Origin: Cyclobacteriaceae bacterium
GTDB taxonomy: Bacteria > Bacteroidota > Bacteroidia > Cytophagales > Cyclobacteriaceae
Length of the DNA stretch: 64,000 nucleotides
NCBI GenBank assembly: GCA_019694875.1
Contig: JAIBBC010000002.1
Location: 558,001-622,000 of the forward strand
Reading direction: 5' to 3'
Positions 25,869 to 34,634 of this stretch are shown here, one piece after another; the stretch's first letter is position 1, and every line of letters begins with the position of its first letter. The notes under the pieces are model-generated. The model worked only from the letters and a program-made list of their open reading frames with translations. It ran no database searches and was not told where the DNA came from. The position numbers and the translations under genes are program-made.

Positions 25869-28570
25869 TCGAATACATCATTAAGCTCAAGCGGAAGACC
25901 AGTAACATTTTTAACGATGGCTGGGTGTGGCGGATGGCATGGCGCGATGCACGTCATAATTTTTCACGACTGTTTCTTTTTGTTGCATCGCTCATTACGG
26001 GCATTGCTGCCGTGGTGGCGCTCGATTCGCTGAACAATTCTTTACAGGATGACATCGATCGGAATGCAAAAGAGCTTTTGGGTGCCGACTATGTTATCAA
26101 CACCAATCATAAGTTTGAGCCTGAATTAGTGGCTGCGTTCGATTCAACGAAAGTTGAACAGGCTTCGCAGGCCGATATGGCTTCGATGGTGCTGTTTTTG
26201 AATAACAACCAGTCGCGATTGATCAGGCTTGTTGCATTTGACGGGCCGTTTCCGTTTTACGGTGAACTTGAAACACAGCCGGCCGATGCTTACCAGAAAA
26301 TGAAAGGCGGCCGCTATGCAATGCTCGATGCCTCATTGGCCAGTCAGTATGAAGTCAGCTCGGGCGATTCGATCCGCATCGGTAACGTGGTGTTTAAAGT
26401 TGCCGGAGAAGTTAAACGTCTCCCGGGCGGAGGCGGAATACTGACAACGTTTACGCCTTCGGTTTACATTTCCATGAGCGAACTTGACTCTACAGGCCTT
26501 GTTCAGTATGGAAGCCGCGTTACCTACAAACGATTTTTCAAAACGGGCTCTGAAGCGGAAGCTGAAAAGCTAGTGGAAGATTTCAGGCCGCTGATCCGCA
26601 AGTACGGACACTCTTACGAAACTGTTGAAGGCAGAAGAGAAGGGTTGGGTGAGGGCTTTAATGCGATCTACCGGTTCTTTTCATTGCTGGCTTTTCTCGC
26701 GTTGATCCTTGGTTGTATCGGTGTTGCGAGTTCCGTTCATATTTATGCACGCGAAAAGCGCGATGAAGTTGCTGTGTTGCGATGTCTCGGCTCAACCGGA
26801 TGGCAGGCGTTTAATATTTATTTTATTCAGATTTTTTTCCTCGGTGTGATCGGAAGTGTGGCGGGTGCCTTTCTCGGTGCCGGCATCCAGCAAATTATTC
26901 CGGTGCTGTTCAGCGACATGTTGCCGCTGGAAGTAAGCTTCTCAGTTTCCTGGATATCGATCATTCAGGGCGTTGTGCTGGGCACGCTTGTGTCGGTTTT
27001 ATTCTCCATGCTTCCGTTGATCGGGGTTCGGTTTGTTCCGCCTTTGACGGTATTGCGTTCCGATTTTGAACGGGTAAAAACATTTTCGAAGTCGAGGCTG
27101 GCCGCCATTGTGCTGATTGGATTGTTTCCGTTGGCATTTGCGGCCTATCAAACGCACAGCCTGCGCATGGGTACGATGTTCTTCCTTGGATTGGCCGGAG
27201 CGCTCGGTTTGCTTACGCTTGTGGCGATCGGGTTGTTATATCTTGTCAGAAAATTCTTCCCTGCGAACGCTGCATTTGTGTGGCGCCATGCGCTGTCAAA
27301 CTTATTCAGGCCCAACAATCAGACGCGCATGCTCATGGTGTCGATCGGGTTGGGGGCGTTTATCATCGCTACGCTGAACATTGTTGAAAAGAGTTTATTG
27401 AGCCAGGTTGAGTTTACCGGGCAGGAGAATCAATCGAATACCATTTTGTTCGATATCCAGCCCTCGCAGAAAGATGGGGTTATCAAACTGATGAAAGACA
27501 ATAAGCTGGATGTGAAGCAGGTTGTGCCGATCATCACCTGCCGGATCAGCATGATCAATGGAAAAACAGTTGATGAGATCCAGAAGGATACTACCGACCG
27601 CATCCGCAACTGGGCACTGACACGTGAGTACCGCGTAACCTATCGCGACACGCTTACCGCTTCGGAAGAGTTGTTGAAGGAATACAAGAAAGACGAACTG
27701 GTTGTTAAGTATCCCGCTCCTGAATTGCAGCACCGTGTAAACAATCCGGCAGGACAACTTACAGTGCCCATTGTTACGAAAGAAGATGAAAAGCGCTATG
27801 GCGGAACAATCGGGGATTCAGCTGTAGTTAATGTACCTGTAACCAAAGACTCTGTTTTTGTAACGATCTCCGAAGGAATGACCGAAGACTTGCAGGTAAC
27901 GGTTGGCGATTCGCTCGTGTTTGATGTGCAGGGTATCCCGGTTCGCGTTCGCATCAGTGGTATCCGCAAAGTTGACTGGCCGAAAGATCCGCCCAACTTC
28001 ATTTTCGTTTTTCCGACCGGTGTACTGGAAAATGCTCCGCAGATTTTTGTCGCCACCACTCGCATTGACGACCAGCAGATTTCCAACCGCTTTCAGCAAC
28101 AACTGGTAACGCTGTATCCGAATGTGTCGCTGATCGACTTGCGACTGATTCTCAGCACGATCAACGAACTGTTCGACAAGCTCGGGCTGGTGGTTCGCTT
28201 CCTGGCATTGTTCAGCATCATCACAGGTTTGGTTGTGCTGGCCGGAGCGGTAATGAACAGCAAGTTTGTGCGCATGAAAGAAAACGTATTGCTCCGCACG
28301 ATTGGTGCGCGGTCGCGGCACATCCGGGGTATCACGCTGATTGAATATGCGTACCTCGGGTTGTTCTCCGCGCTTACTGGGCTGATCCTGTCGCTCGGGG
28401 GCGGCTGGCTGCTCACAAAGTTTTTCTTTGAGATCACGTTCGCGTTCGACTGGCTAGAACTGCTGATTATTACCGGTGGTGTGGTATTGCTTACGATGGT
28501 GATTGGCTGGTGGAACTCACGCGATGTGATCAATACGCCACCGCTGCAAATTTTGCGAAAGGAAGGGTGA
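25865..28570 (+). CDS. ABC transporter permease (YbbP-like, FtsX family)
   Basis: 901 residues, close to the usual length of YbbP. After a short cytoplasmic start comes a helix (LFLFVASLITGIAAVVALDSL), a periplasmic domain to about 270, several helices between about 270 and 500 with EKRDEVAVLRCLGSTGWQAFNIYF, a second large periplasmic domain, and three C-terminal helices with KENVLLRTIGARSRHIRGITLIEY. The end PPLQILRKEG is typical. It overlaps the ATPase gene by four bases. In E. coli the ybbA-ybbP pair sits beside tesA, as here, which hints at a lipid or lipoprotein task, still unproven. Confidence 0.92.
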   Translation: MIEYIIKLKRKTSNIFNDGWVWRMAWRDARHNFSRLFLFVASLITGIAAVVALDSLNNSLQDDIDRNAKELLGADYVINTNHKFEPELVAAFDSTKVEQASQADMASMVLFLNNNQSRLIRLVAFDGPFPFYGELETQPADAYQKMKGGRYAMLDASLASQYEVSSGDSIRIGNVVFKVAGEVKRLPGGGGILTTFTPSVYISMSELDSTGLVQYGSRVTYKRFFKTGSEAEAEKLVEDFRPLIRKYGHSYETVEGRREGLGEGFNAIYRFFSLLAFLALILGCIGVASSVHIYAREKRDEVAVLRCLGSTGWQAFNIYFIQIFFLGVIGSVAGAFLGAGIQQIIPVLFSDMLPLEVSFSVSWISIIQGVVLGTLVSVLFSMLPLIGVRFVPPLTVLRSDFERVKTFSKSRLAAIVLIGLFPLAFAAYQTHSLRMGTMFFLGLAGALGLLTLVAIGLLYLVRKFFPANAAFVWRHALSNLFRPNNQTRMLMVSIGLGAFIIATLNIVEKSLLSQVEFTGQENQSNTILFDIQPSQKDGVIKLMKDNKLDVKQVVPIITCRISMINGKTVDEIQKDTTDRIRNWALTREYRVTYRDTLTASEELLKEYKKDELVVKYPAPELQHRVNNPAGQLTVPIVTKEDEKRYGGTIGDSAVVNVPVTKDSVFVTISEGMTEDLQVTVGDSLVFDVQGIPVRVRISGIRKVDWPKDPPNFIFVFPTGVLENAPQIFVATTRIDDQQISNRFQQQLVTLYPNVSLIDLRLILSTINELFDKLGLVVRFLALFSIITGLVVLAGAVMNSKFVRMKENVLLRTIGARSRHIRGITLIEYAYLGLFSALTGLILSLGGGWLLTKFFFEITFAFDWLELLIITGGVVLLTMVIGWWNSRDVINTPPLQILRKEG

Positions 28571-28662
28571 TCGTATTTCTCAAGAGGGGTCGCGAAGCAA
28601 TGGATGTTAATTGTAAATAAAAATTCTTCTCCTTAACATTGCACTCTCTTTTCGCGAGAGAA

Positions 28663-28720
28663 GGGCCCATAGCTCAGCTGGTTACCCCGAATGCTTTCGG
28701 GATTGACTCATAATTCAACT
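28663..28720 (+). pseudogene. Decayed CAT-anticodon tRNA copy with inserted hairpin
   Basis: GGGCCCATAGCTCAGCTGG at 28663-28681 copies the 5' part of the intact tRNA 92 bases downstream. After the D-loop TTA the sequence is replaced by a hairpin, CCCGAA-TGCT-TTCGGG (28686-28701). Then an anticodon arm with the CTCATAA loop resumes at 28704-28718 with one extra base. No T arm or 3' acceptor strand follows. It cannot fold as a tRNA. The stretch 28571-28662 before it shows no gene. Confidence 0.7.
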
Positions 28721-28754
28721 ATGCTGGGTTTTGGTGTTCATAAAGTATATTATT

Positions 28755-28828
28755 GGGCCCTTAGCTCAGCTGGTTAGAGCACTTGACTCATAATCAAGGG
28801 GTCGGGGGATCGTGCCCCTCAGGGCCCA
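28755..28828 (+). tRNA. tRNA with CAT anticodon (elongator Met or Ile2)
   Basis: 74 bases fold fully: acceptor GGGCCCT/AGGGCCC, D stem GCTC/GAGC, anticodon stem CTTGA/TCAAG with loop CTCATAA (anticodon CAT), variable GGGTC, T stem GGGGG/CCCTC (one G-T pair). CCA is not encoded. The T loop reads ATCGTGC rather than TTCGANN, so the 54-58 pair is A-T instead of T-A. The acceptor and positions 8-9 resemble the Ile2 tRNA of E. coli, but sequence alone does not settle Met versus lysidine-modified Ile. A strong terminator follows at once. Confidence 0.85.
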
Positions 28829-28833
28829 CATTA

Positions 28834-28867
28834 GGGGCTGTCTCTCTTTTGAGACAGCCCCTTTTTT
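28834..28867 (+). terminator. Strong rho-independent terminator after the tRNA
   Basis: A perfect 11-pair stem (arm GGGGCTGTCTC) with loop TCTTTT is followed by six T. It begins five bases after the tRNA discriminator. Confidence 0.93.
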
Positions 28868-28910
28868 ATGATCGGTTTTTCGGTTTTTCGGAATGTGCTA
28901 GCCCCGAGAT

Positions 28911-29402
28911 TTAAAAAATTTCTGAAATAGTTTTCATAGGTAAGAACATTCGCCCGCTTTCAAGTTTGATAAAGCCGTATTGACTGTAAAAGGTTGTTGC
29001 ATCCGTGTCCAGAGGATCGACAAGTACTGCCATCGAACCGATTTCGTGTGATAACAAAAAGCATCGCTTTAGGGCATCGATTAATAAAAGTTCGCCAAGC
29101 CGTTGTCTCTGAAAACGAGTGTCCAAAGCGAGCCTGCCAATCAGCGTTGTTGGAAGATAATGATACGATGCTGGCATTTTCTTTTTGATTTCTGACGGAA
29201 CTATTACCAGTGGGATATTATCGCTTGAAAGCGTATAGTATCCTTTAATTTGGTAGTTGGCACCTTCAAGTACAAAACAAGCTGACAGTTTCCTTTTAAT
29301 GTCCTGATTGGCCTGTCTTTTTAGATAATGGTCAAGCGTTGGTTTTCCGCACGAAAAATCTTCGCGCCTGTGGTGCTCGCTCAACCGAACGGTTTTAAAC
29401 AT
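28911..29402 (-). CDS. GNAT acetyltransferase toxin (TacT-like)
   Basis: 163 residues. GNAT fold: the N-terminal FSCGKPTLDHYLKRQANQDIKRKLSACFVL is typical of the toxin branch (AtaT/TacT), followed by IKGYYTLSS, the acetyl-CoA loop LALDTRFQRQRLGELLLIDAL near 91-111 and the C-terminal FYSQYGFIKLESGRMFLPM. TacT-type toxins acetylate the amino group of aminoacyl-tRNA and halt translation. It is encoded four bases after a DUF1778 antitoxin gene, the standard order. An intact tRNA gene lies nearby. Confidence 0.9.
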   Translation of the reverse strand: MFKTVRLSEHHRREDFSCGKPTLDHYLKRQANQDIKRKLSACFVLEGANYQIKGYYTLSSDNIPLVIVPSEIKKKMPASYHYLPTTLIGRLALDTRFQRQRLGELLLIDALKRCFLLSHEIGSMAVLVDPLDTDATTFYSQYGFIKLESGRMFLPMKTISEIF

Positions 29403-29406
29403 GATG

Positions 29407-29688
29407 TTAAGCTTGTTTGTAAGCTTTCGCGGCCGATTTTAACTTGCTGTTAGCTTTAGGTGGGTTGAGTAAAGCGTTGAAAAATTTTTCGCGGTCCTTT
29501 TTGGATGTCCATAATGTTTTTTGCTCTTCCAAAATTCGCTTTGCCTTTTCCATTGCGCTGCTGATCACGAAATCTGAAAGCGACCGAAATCCACCCAATA
29601 TGACAGCTTCTTCGAAGAACTCTTTTTGTTCTTTAGAAAGCCGAGCATCAAACCTGGCAATGTGAGATTCTCTAGTTTTTGAAGCCAT
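29407..29688 (-). CDS. DUF1778 ribbon-helix-helix antitoxin (TacA-like)
   Basis: 93 residues from the ATG at 29688. A longer frame exists, but its extra N-terminus is just the translated operator repeats (two copies of YGIFPY), so the shorter start is right. The N-terminal RHH segment (SHIARFDARLSKEQKEFFEEAVILGGFRSLSDFVISSAMEKAKRILEE) binds DNA as a dimer. The C-terminal basic tail (LKSAAKAYKQA) would neutralise the GNAT toxin. Two palindromes upstream are its probable operators. Confidence 0.88.
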   Translation of the reverse strand: MASKTRESHIARFDARLSKEQKEFFEEAVILGGFRSLSDFVISSAMEKAKRILEEQKTLWTSKKDREKFFNALLNPPKANSKLKSAAKAYKQA

Positions 29689-29698
29689 ATTACAAATG

Positions 29699-29746
29699 TA
29701 CGGAAAAATACCGTATAAAGTTCTTGCGTACGGAAAAATACCGTAC
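29699..29746. promoter_or_regulatory. Two operator palindromes of the DUF1778/GNAT operon
   Basis: TACGGAAAAATACCGTA occurs at 29699-29715 and again, with one more pair each side, at 29728-29746. The copies are 30 bases apart, three helical turns, on the same face of the DNA. The first starts 11 bases upstream of the antitoxin ATG, so binding would block transcription. This fits autorepression by an RHH antitoxin. Confidence 0.75.
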
Positions 29747-29801
29747 ATTTTATATAAGGTTATTGATTCACTTTATCTTGCAAACACTCCCGATTAACCC
29801 G

Positions 29802-29831
29802 TTGATCGTTTGGTTAAAAAATCTATTTTTG
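29802..29831 (+). promoter_or_regulatory. Bacteroidota promoter for the DoxX-like gene
   Basis: TTG at 29802-29804, 19 bases, then TATTTTTG at 29824-29831 match the -33/-7 pattern of the phylum. The box ends 19 bases before the ATG at 29851. Confidence 0.6.
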
Positions 29832-29850
29832 ACCCAAATCCATCTCCCTC

Positions 29851-31137
29851 ATGGAAAATACACTCAATCTACAGCCCTGGACAACCATCCAGACAATAGC
29901 TTTTCGTTTCGGCTTTTTAGCCATCGGCCTTTTTATTCTCATTGAAAACAATGGCGCCTACCCGTTTTATGACGTCATCATGGCGTATCCGGGCGAGTTG
30001 CTCCATATTTTCATTCCATGGGTTGGTAAAAATGTTCTTCACCTCTCGTACGACATCACCGTGTTCACCAACGGCAGCGGTGATACAACGTATGACTACG
30101 TAATCCTCTTTGTGATCCTGTGCCTGTCGGTAACGGGCACCATCATCTGGTCACTGCTCGACCGCAGCCGGAAAAACTATTCAACGCTGTATTACTGGCT
30201 CACGGTTGCGGTACGTTTTTATGTGGGGCTCATGCTCTTCAACTACGGTATGTACAAAGTCATCAAGCTGCAGTTTCCCTTCCCGGGCGTTGGTCGCCTC
30301 ATGCAGCCCTATGGAAATTCATCGCCCATGGGCCTTGCCTGGACGTTCCTCGGTTTTTCGAAAGGCTATAACCTGTTTATGGGTGTTGCGGAAGTTGCAG
30401 CCCTGATGCTGCTGTTCAGAAGAACGGTTACCGTGGGCGCCATCATCACGCTCATGACCACCGCCAACGTGATGGCTGTAAACTATTTCTATGATGTACC
30501 GGTAAAAATCGTTTCTACCTCGCTTGTGGTCATGACGTTGTTCCTGCTGTTGCCCGATATGAAACGCCTGTTCAAATTCTTCTTTACCGGTGAGGCGATC
30601 AGCTTACCTGTGATGCCCGCCCCGGCCATTCGCAAGAAATGGTTACGAATCACTGGCTATTCATTAAAATACCTGTTGATCGGTTATGTGCTTATTGTGA
30701 CCTCAATTGAACTGGCTGATTCGGCCAAAGAATATGGCGATGCTGCCCCAAAGCCTCCGTTGTACGGTGCGTATACCGTTAAGTCGTTTGTGGTGAACCA
30801 CGATACGGTACCGCCTTTAACAACAGACTCCACGTACTGGAAGCATTTGATTATCCAATGGGGCGAGTATGCACAAATCAGGTTCCTGAACGACAGTACG
30901 CGCGGATATTCGATGAAGGTTGACACCACAGCGCACACTGTTTATCTGAAACAACGCCTCGATACCACTAATAAGAGTTTGCTGGCTTACAGCATGGTTG
31001 ATGAACGGAATATGCTTCTGAAAGGAACGATCAAACAAGACTCGGTGGTGATTCTCCTGAATCGCAAAACAGATAAAAACTTCCGGTTAATGAACCGCGG
31101 GTTCCACTGGATTAACGAGTATCCTTACAACCGGTAA
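29851..31137 (+). CDS. DoxX-family-like multi-spanning membrane protein
   Basis: 428 residues. About seven or eight hydrophobic helices occupy residues 15-280, including LTVAVRFYVGLMLFNYGMYKVIKLQFP, which matches the DoxX core around the conserved basic/aromatic residues. The last 130 residues (from about GAYTVKSFVVNHDTVPP) are hydrophilic, beta-rich and probably extracytoplasmic. This two-part layout is seen in uncharacterised Bacteroidota proteins. Function unknown. It is transcribed from its own promoter and convergent with the beta-barrel gene, only two bases away. Confidence 0.7.
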   Translation: MENTLNLQPWTTIQTIAFRFGFLAIGLFILIENNGAYPFYDVIMAYPGELLHIFIPWVGKNVLHLSYDITVFTNGSGDTTYDYVILFVILCLSVTGTIIWSLLDRSRKNYSTLYYWLTVAVRFYVGLMLFNYGMYKVIKLQFPFPGVGRLMQPYGNSSPMGLAWTFLGFSKGYNLFMGVAEVAALMLLFRRTVTVGAIITLMTTANVMAVNYFYDVPVKIVSTSLVVMTLFLLLPDMKRLFKFFFTGEAISLPVMPAPAIRKKWLRITGYSLKYLLIGYVLIVTSIELADSAKEYGDAAPKPPLYGAYTVKSFVVNHDTVPPLTTDSTYWKHLIIQWGEYAQIRFLNDSTRGYSMKVDTTAHTVYLKQRLDTTNKSLLAYSMVDERNMLLKGTIKQDSVVILLNRKTDKNFRLMNRGFHWINEYPYNR

Positions 31138-31139
31138 CG

Positions 31140-32072
31140 TTAGCCTTTAGGCTTCTTGTTCCTGGGTCCCGGCCATGGGTACTTATGTTTGGTTGGCCGG
31201 CTGGCTACGCGCTTCTTTTTCTTCGCTTCTTTTTCGCGATGCTCGATCGTTAACGTTCGTGCGATGCCAAACGTCAGCGACAGGAAAAGATCTCTCCGGT
31301 TTCCGTAGATATCATAAAGCGCTTCGTACTTTTTAACACGACTGGTGTAATCTGATGTGCGGGGCTCGAGTATGCCGATGTTTCCGCGAAGGTCGAACGA
31401 TGCGCGCCAGTTCTCGCTGAAGTCCCAGTCCGACCGGAAGCCGATGCTGCCGAACAATTGAAACTTCTGGAAGTCTTTCGTCTCGGAAAGTTTGGCGTTA
31501 ACATTTTTCACGATCACGCCATCGTATTCAACTTCTTCCACAAATGCCGAATACTTGCTTTCAAATTCATCGTTTTGTGCAGAAGGGAAGGGGCCGGTAA
31601 GTTGAATAGGGAACTTTAGCTTACCATCGGAATGGCGGATAGTCTCCTTTCCGTTCAGTAAAAAGCCAACACCCACCGATGCAACAAAGCTCACTTTGAA
31701 AAACGACATGTCGATGATGTGAAGCTTGATGCCTGCCGGAATCTGGATATAGGTAAGATCGATTTTACGTTCGCCAATCTCTCCGCCGGTGGAGTTGATC
31801 ACATTGAAGTTCTGACCGATGTGGATGATGCTCGGGTCGAACATAAACCCGTGGCCTTCACGGTCGATGCCGTAATGAACACCAATGGGACTGTACTTGA
31901 TATCGAAACGTGTGCGGTAGCGCGAGTCCTGGTTAATGCCTCCGTCCCAGGTATAGGGAACGGCAATACCCGTAAAAAGCCCGAGCGAATGCACTTCCTG
32001 CGCCTGGGTCGACACCACTGCCAAAAGCCAAAAAAATAGGAATAGACACGCAGGTAAAGGTTTTTTGGTCAT
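31140..32072 (-). CDS. Outer-membrane beta-barrel protein
   Basis: 310 residues from the ATG at 32072 (a GTG nine bases earlier is in frame). The signal peptide ends near VVSTQAQ. The mature part has repeated amphipathic strands (GFMFDPSIIHIGQNFNVI, FFKVSFVASVGVGFLL, WRASFDLRGNIGIL, LFLSLTFGIART) as in PorT/OMP_b-brl type barrels, then a strongly basic tail (KEAKKKKRVASRPTKHKYPW) that would lie outside the barrel. Specific role unknown. Confidence 0.72.
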   Translation of the reverse strand: MTKKPLPACLFLFFWLLAVVSTQAQEVHSLGLFTGIAVPYTWDGGINQDSRYRTRFDIKYSPIGVHYGIDREGHGFMFDPSIIHIGQNFNVINSTGGEIGERKIDLTYIQIPAGIKLHIIDMSFFKVSFVASVGVGFLLNGKETIRHSDGKLKFPIQLTGPFPSAQNDEFESKYSAFVEEVEYDGVIVKNVNAKLSETKDFQKFQLFGSIGFRSDWDFSENWRASFDLRGNIGILEPRTSDYTSRVKKYEALYDIYGNRRDLFLSLTFGIARTLTIEHREKEAKKKKRVASRPTKHKYPWPGPRNKKPKG

Positions 32073-32200
32073 GCACGACACTAATCAGAGAGCCAAAATA
32101 ATGATAAAATTTAATACTGCATTACTATTTGTTCAACTGGTTTACAGGTTCTTGCCCCATGTTTGTTCAATCCCTTCTTTTACAACAACTTTGCGCTTCC

Positions 32201-34153
32201 ATGATTAGTCAATCGTCTCGCTTTTTTAAAGGTCTTCAGCTTGGAGGCAATGTTTACTGGGCATTGTTCCTTCGGTTGTTGCTGGCAATGTTCTTATTCA
32301 TGCTTTGCCGCATCGGTTTCTTCCTGTATAACCTCAGCTACTTCCCTGAAATGACAACCTGGAACTTCATGCGCATTTTATGGGGCGGGTTTTGGTTCGA
32401 CCTGACGGCTGTTCTGTACATCAATGTGATTATCCTGATCCTTTCAATCATTCCGGTCGACCTTCGGTTCAGGGCAGGCTATCAAACTACGATTAAAGTT
32501 TTTTATTACGTACTGAACGGACTCGCCTTGGCCGCAAACGTGATGGACTTTATTTACTACAAGTTCACACTGCGCAGAACAACAGCCGATGTGTTTGACC
32601 AGTTTGAAAACGAAAGCAATTTGTTCTCGCTTTTTTTCCGTTTCCTGATTGACTACTGGTATGCGGTTTTGTTTTGGTTGTTGCTGATGTGGATTATGGT
32701 GAAGCTGTACAACCGGATTAAAGTTCAGGGCCCGCTCATGCAGCATCGCATCGCGTATTATGTTGCCGGTGTGCTGGCCATTCCGCTGATTGTCGGGTTG
32801 TTTATCGGTGCCGTGCGCGGAGGTTTCCGTCACAGTACCCGGCCGATCACGTTGAGTAATGCGGGCGAGTATGTCGAGCATCCGAATGAAGTAAGCCTGG
32901 TGCTGAACACTCCGTTTGCGATTTTCAGAACCCTCGGGAAAACGAAAATTCAGAAGATAAAATACTTTACAGACGAGAAAGAACTGAGTGAGGTTTACTC
33001 GCCCGTACACACACCGGTTGATTCGTCTGCGTTCCGGGCCGATAATGTTGTGGTGATTATCCTTGAAAGCTTTTCAAAAGAATTTTTCGGAGCATTCAAT
33101 CAGGATAAGCCGGGCTACAGGGGCTATACTCCATTTTTGGATTCACTGATTCAGCACAGCCGAACGTTTGAATACTCATTCGCGAACGGCCGCAAGTCGA
33201 TCGACGGCCTGCCTTCGGTTATGGCGAGCATTCCTTCGTTGGGTGTTCCGTATGTGTTAACCCCGTTTGCCAACAACCGCATCAACAGTTTGGGTAACCT
33301 GCTTCGCGACAAAGGGTATCATACGTCATTCTTTCACGGTGCGCCAAATGGATCGATGGGCTTCAGCTCATTCACGAACCTGGCAGGTATCGATCATTAT
33401 TACGGTAAGACTGAATACGGCAATGATGCCGACTTCGATGGAATGTGGGGAATCTGGGACGATAAGTTTTTTAGCTTTTATGCCGATAAGCTGAATGAAT
33501 TTCCACAGCCGTTCATGTCATCGATCTTTTCGGTGAGCTCACATCATCCGTTTGTAGTGCCGGAAGAGTTTGAAGGAAAATTCAAAGGCGGAGACCAGCC
33601 GATCCTGAAATGCATCGAATACACGGACTATGCGCTTCGTAGGTTTTTTGCGGAGGCATCAACCATGCCGTGGTATAAAAACACGTTGTTTGTTATCACG
33701 GCCGATCACGTTTCGTCCAACATTGTATTTCCGGAATCTCATACAACCTGGGGGCTGTTCTCAATACCGGTTATTTTCTTTAAGCCTGATAACAGTCTTG
33801 CGGAGCGCAGCGCTTCCATTGCACAGCAGATCGACATCATGCCTTCCGTGCTCGGGCAGTTGAAATACGACAAGCCGTATGTCGCATTCGGACACGATGT
33901 GTTTGATTCAACGTCAACTTCGTTTGCATTCAACTACCGCGATGATATTTACAATCTGTACGAAGGCGAATACCTGCTCATGTTCGATGGTAAACGAACG
34001 ATAAGCTTGTATAATTTTGTGAAAGACCGGATGCTTCAGCAGGATATTAAGAAACCCGATAAGGATGTTGCTGCACGCATGGAACAAAAAATCAAAGCGA
34101 TCATCCAGCAATACAACAACCGGATGGTGGAAGATAAGCTGACCGTGCAGTGA
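32201..34153 (+). CDS. LTA-synthase-family sulfatase-fold transferase
   Basis: 650 residues from the ATG at 32201; ATG 32159 and TTG 32129 are in-frame alternatives. Five N-terminal helices (to about 220) precede an alkaline-phosphatase/sulfatase domain. Visible: the metal and first-strand motif VVVIILESFSKEFFG, the nucleophile region NGRKSIDGLPSVMASIPS, HGAPNGSMGF, SVSSHHPFVVPEEF, and the metal site ITADHVSSN. LtaS relatives in Gram-negatives move phosphoglycerol or phosphoethanolamine onto envelope glycans or lipid A. The acceptor is unknown. A TTTG-N20-CAacTTTG promoter-like match at 32162-32193 lies just before this ATG and favours the short form. Confidence 0.85.
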   Translation: MISQSSRFFKGLQLGGNVYWALFLRLLLAMFLFMLCRIGFFLYNLSYFPEMTTWNFMRILWGGFWFDLTAVLYINVIILILSIIPVDLRFRAGYQTTIKVFYYVLNGLALAANVMDFIYYKFTLRRTTADVFDQFENESNLFSLFFRFLIDYWYAVLFWLLLMWIMVKLYNRIKVQGPLMQHRIAYYVAGVLAIPLIVGLFIGAVRGGFRHSTRPITLSNAGEYVEHPNEVSLVLNTPFAIFRTLGKTKIQKIKYFTDEKELSEVYSPVHTPVDSSAFRADNVVVIILESFSKEFFGAFNQDKPGYRGYTPFLDSLIQHSRTFEYSFANGRKSIDGLPSVMASIPSLGVPYVLTPFANNRINSLGNLLRDKGYHTSFFHGAPNGSMGFSSFTNLAGIDHYYGKTEYGNDADFDGMWGIWDDKFFSFYADKLNEFPQPFMSSIFSVSSHHPFVVPEEFEGKFKGGDQPILKCIEYTDYALRRFFAEASTMPWYKNTLFVITADHVSSNIVFPESHTTWGLFSIPVIFFKPDNSLAERSASIAQQIDIMPSVLGQLKYDKPYVAFGHDVFDSTSTSFAFNYRDDIYNLYEGEYLLMFDGKRTISLYNFVKDRMLQQDIKKPDKDVAARMEQKIKAIIQQYNNRMVEDKLTVQ

Positions 34154-34567
34154 TCAGATATTCTTTTTGTACTTGATGATGGTTGCCTTCACCTGCTGAC
34201 CTTTCGAGTACTTGGTTTTGGTGGTGAACAATCCAAAGAAAATACGTTTACGTCCTGCACCTGCTCCTGCGCCACCCGAGGTGCTTCCTGTATTGGTGAG
34301 AGAAACATCATCGAATATGATCGCGTCTGCGCCCTTCTTCTTCACATATTCGGTAAGTTTCGCCTGAACTTTGTCGGATGCTTTTTTGGCTGTCACTTCA
34401 TACGTGAGCTTGCCCATAATTTCATTGGGTTCGCTGATGTCGCCTTCGCGGAAATACAAGTCAACATTTTGTGTGGCCGGATAGGAGCGACCGTAGTAAA
34501 TGATCTTGTTTCCACAGGCGGAAAGTGCAAGCAACAAAAGGAAAAAAACGGGTTTTGAAAATTTCAT
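34154..34567 (-). CDS. Small lipoprotein
   Basis: 137 residues from the ATG at 34567 (a GTG six bases earlier is in frame). The N-terminus MKFSKPVFFLLLLALSACGN is a lipoprotein signal with lipobox LSAC. The mature part is basic, with a Gly/Ala-rich linker (GSTSGGAGAGAG) near residue 100. A stretch like LTEYVKKKGADAIIFDDVSL resembles small periplasmic YbjQ- or DUF4156-like folds, but I do not assign a family. It is convergent with the LTA-synthase-like gene. Confidence 0.65.
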   Translation of the reverse strand: MKFSKPVFFLLLLALSACGNKIIYYGRSYPATQNVDLYFREGDISEPNEIMGKLTYEVTAKKASDKVQAKLTEYVKKKGADAIIFDDVSLTNTGSTSGGAGAGAGRKRIFFGLFTTKTKYSKGQQVKATIIKYKKNI

Positions 34568-34634
34568 CTTCACCGGGTTGGAGTATTAAATATAACGCGT
34601 CTGTCGTAAATTGTATGCGTAACAAACAATCCTT

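Noticed and set aside
28641-28662. CTCTC...GAGAG stem before the decayed tRNA as a terminator
   Set aside because: Only five pairs and no T-run.
29689-29748. N-terminal extension of the DUF1778 antitoxin
   Set aside because: The extra residues are the translated operator palindromes (YGIFPY twice). The RHH domain begins after the ATG at 29688.
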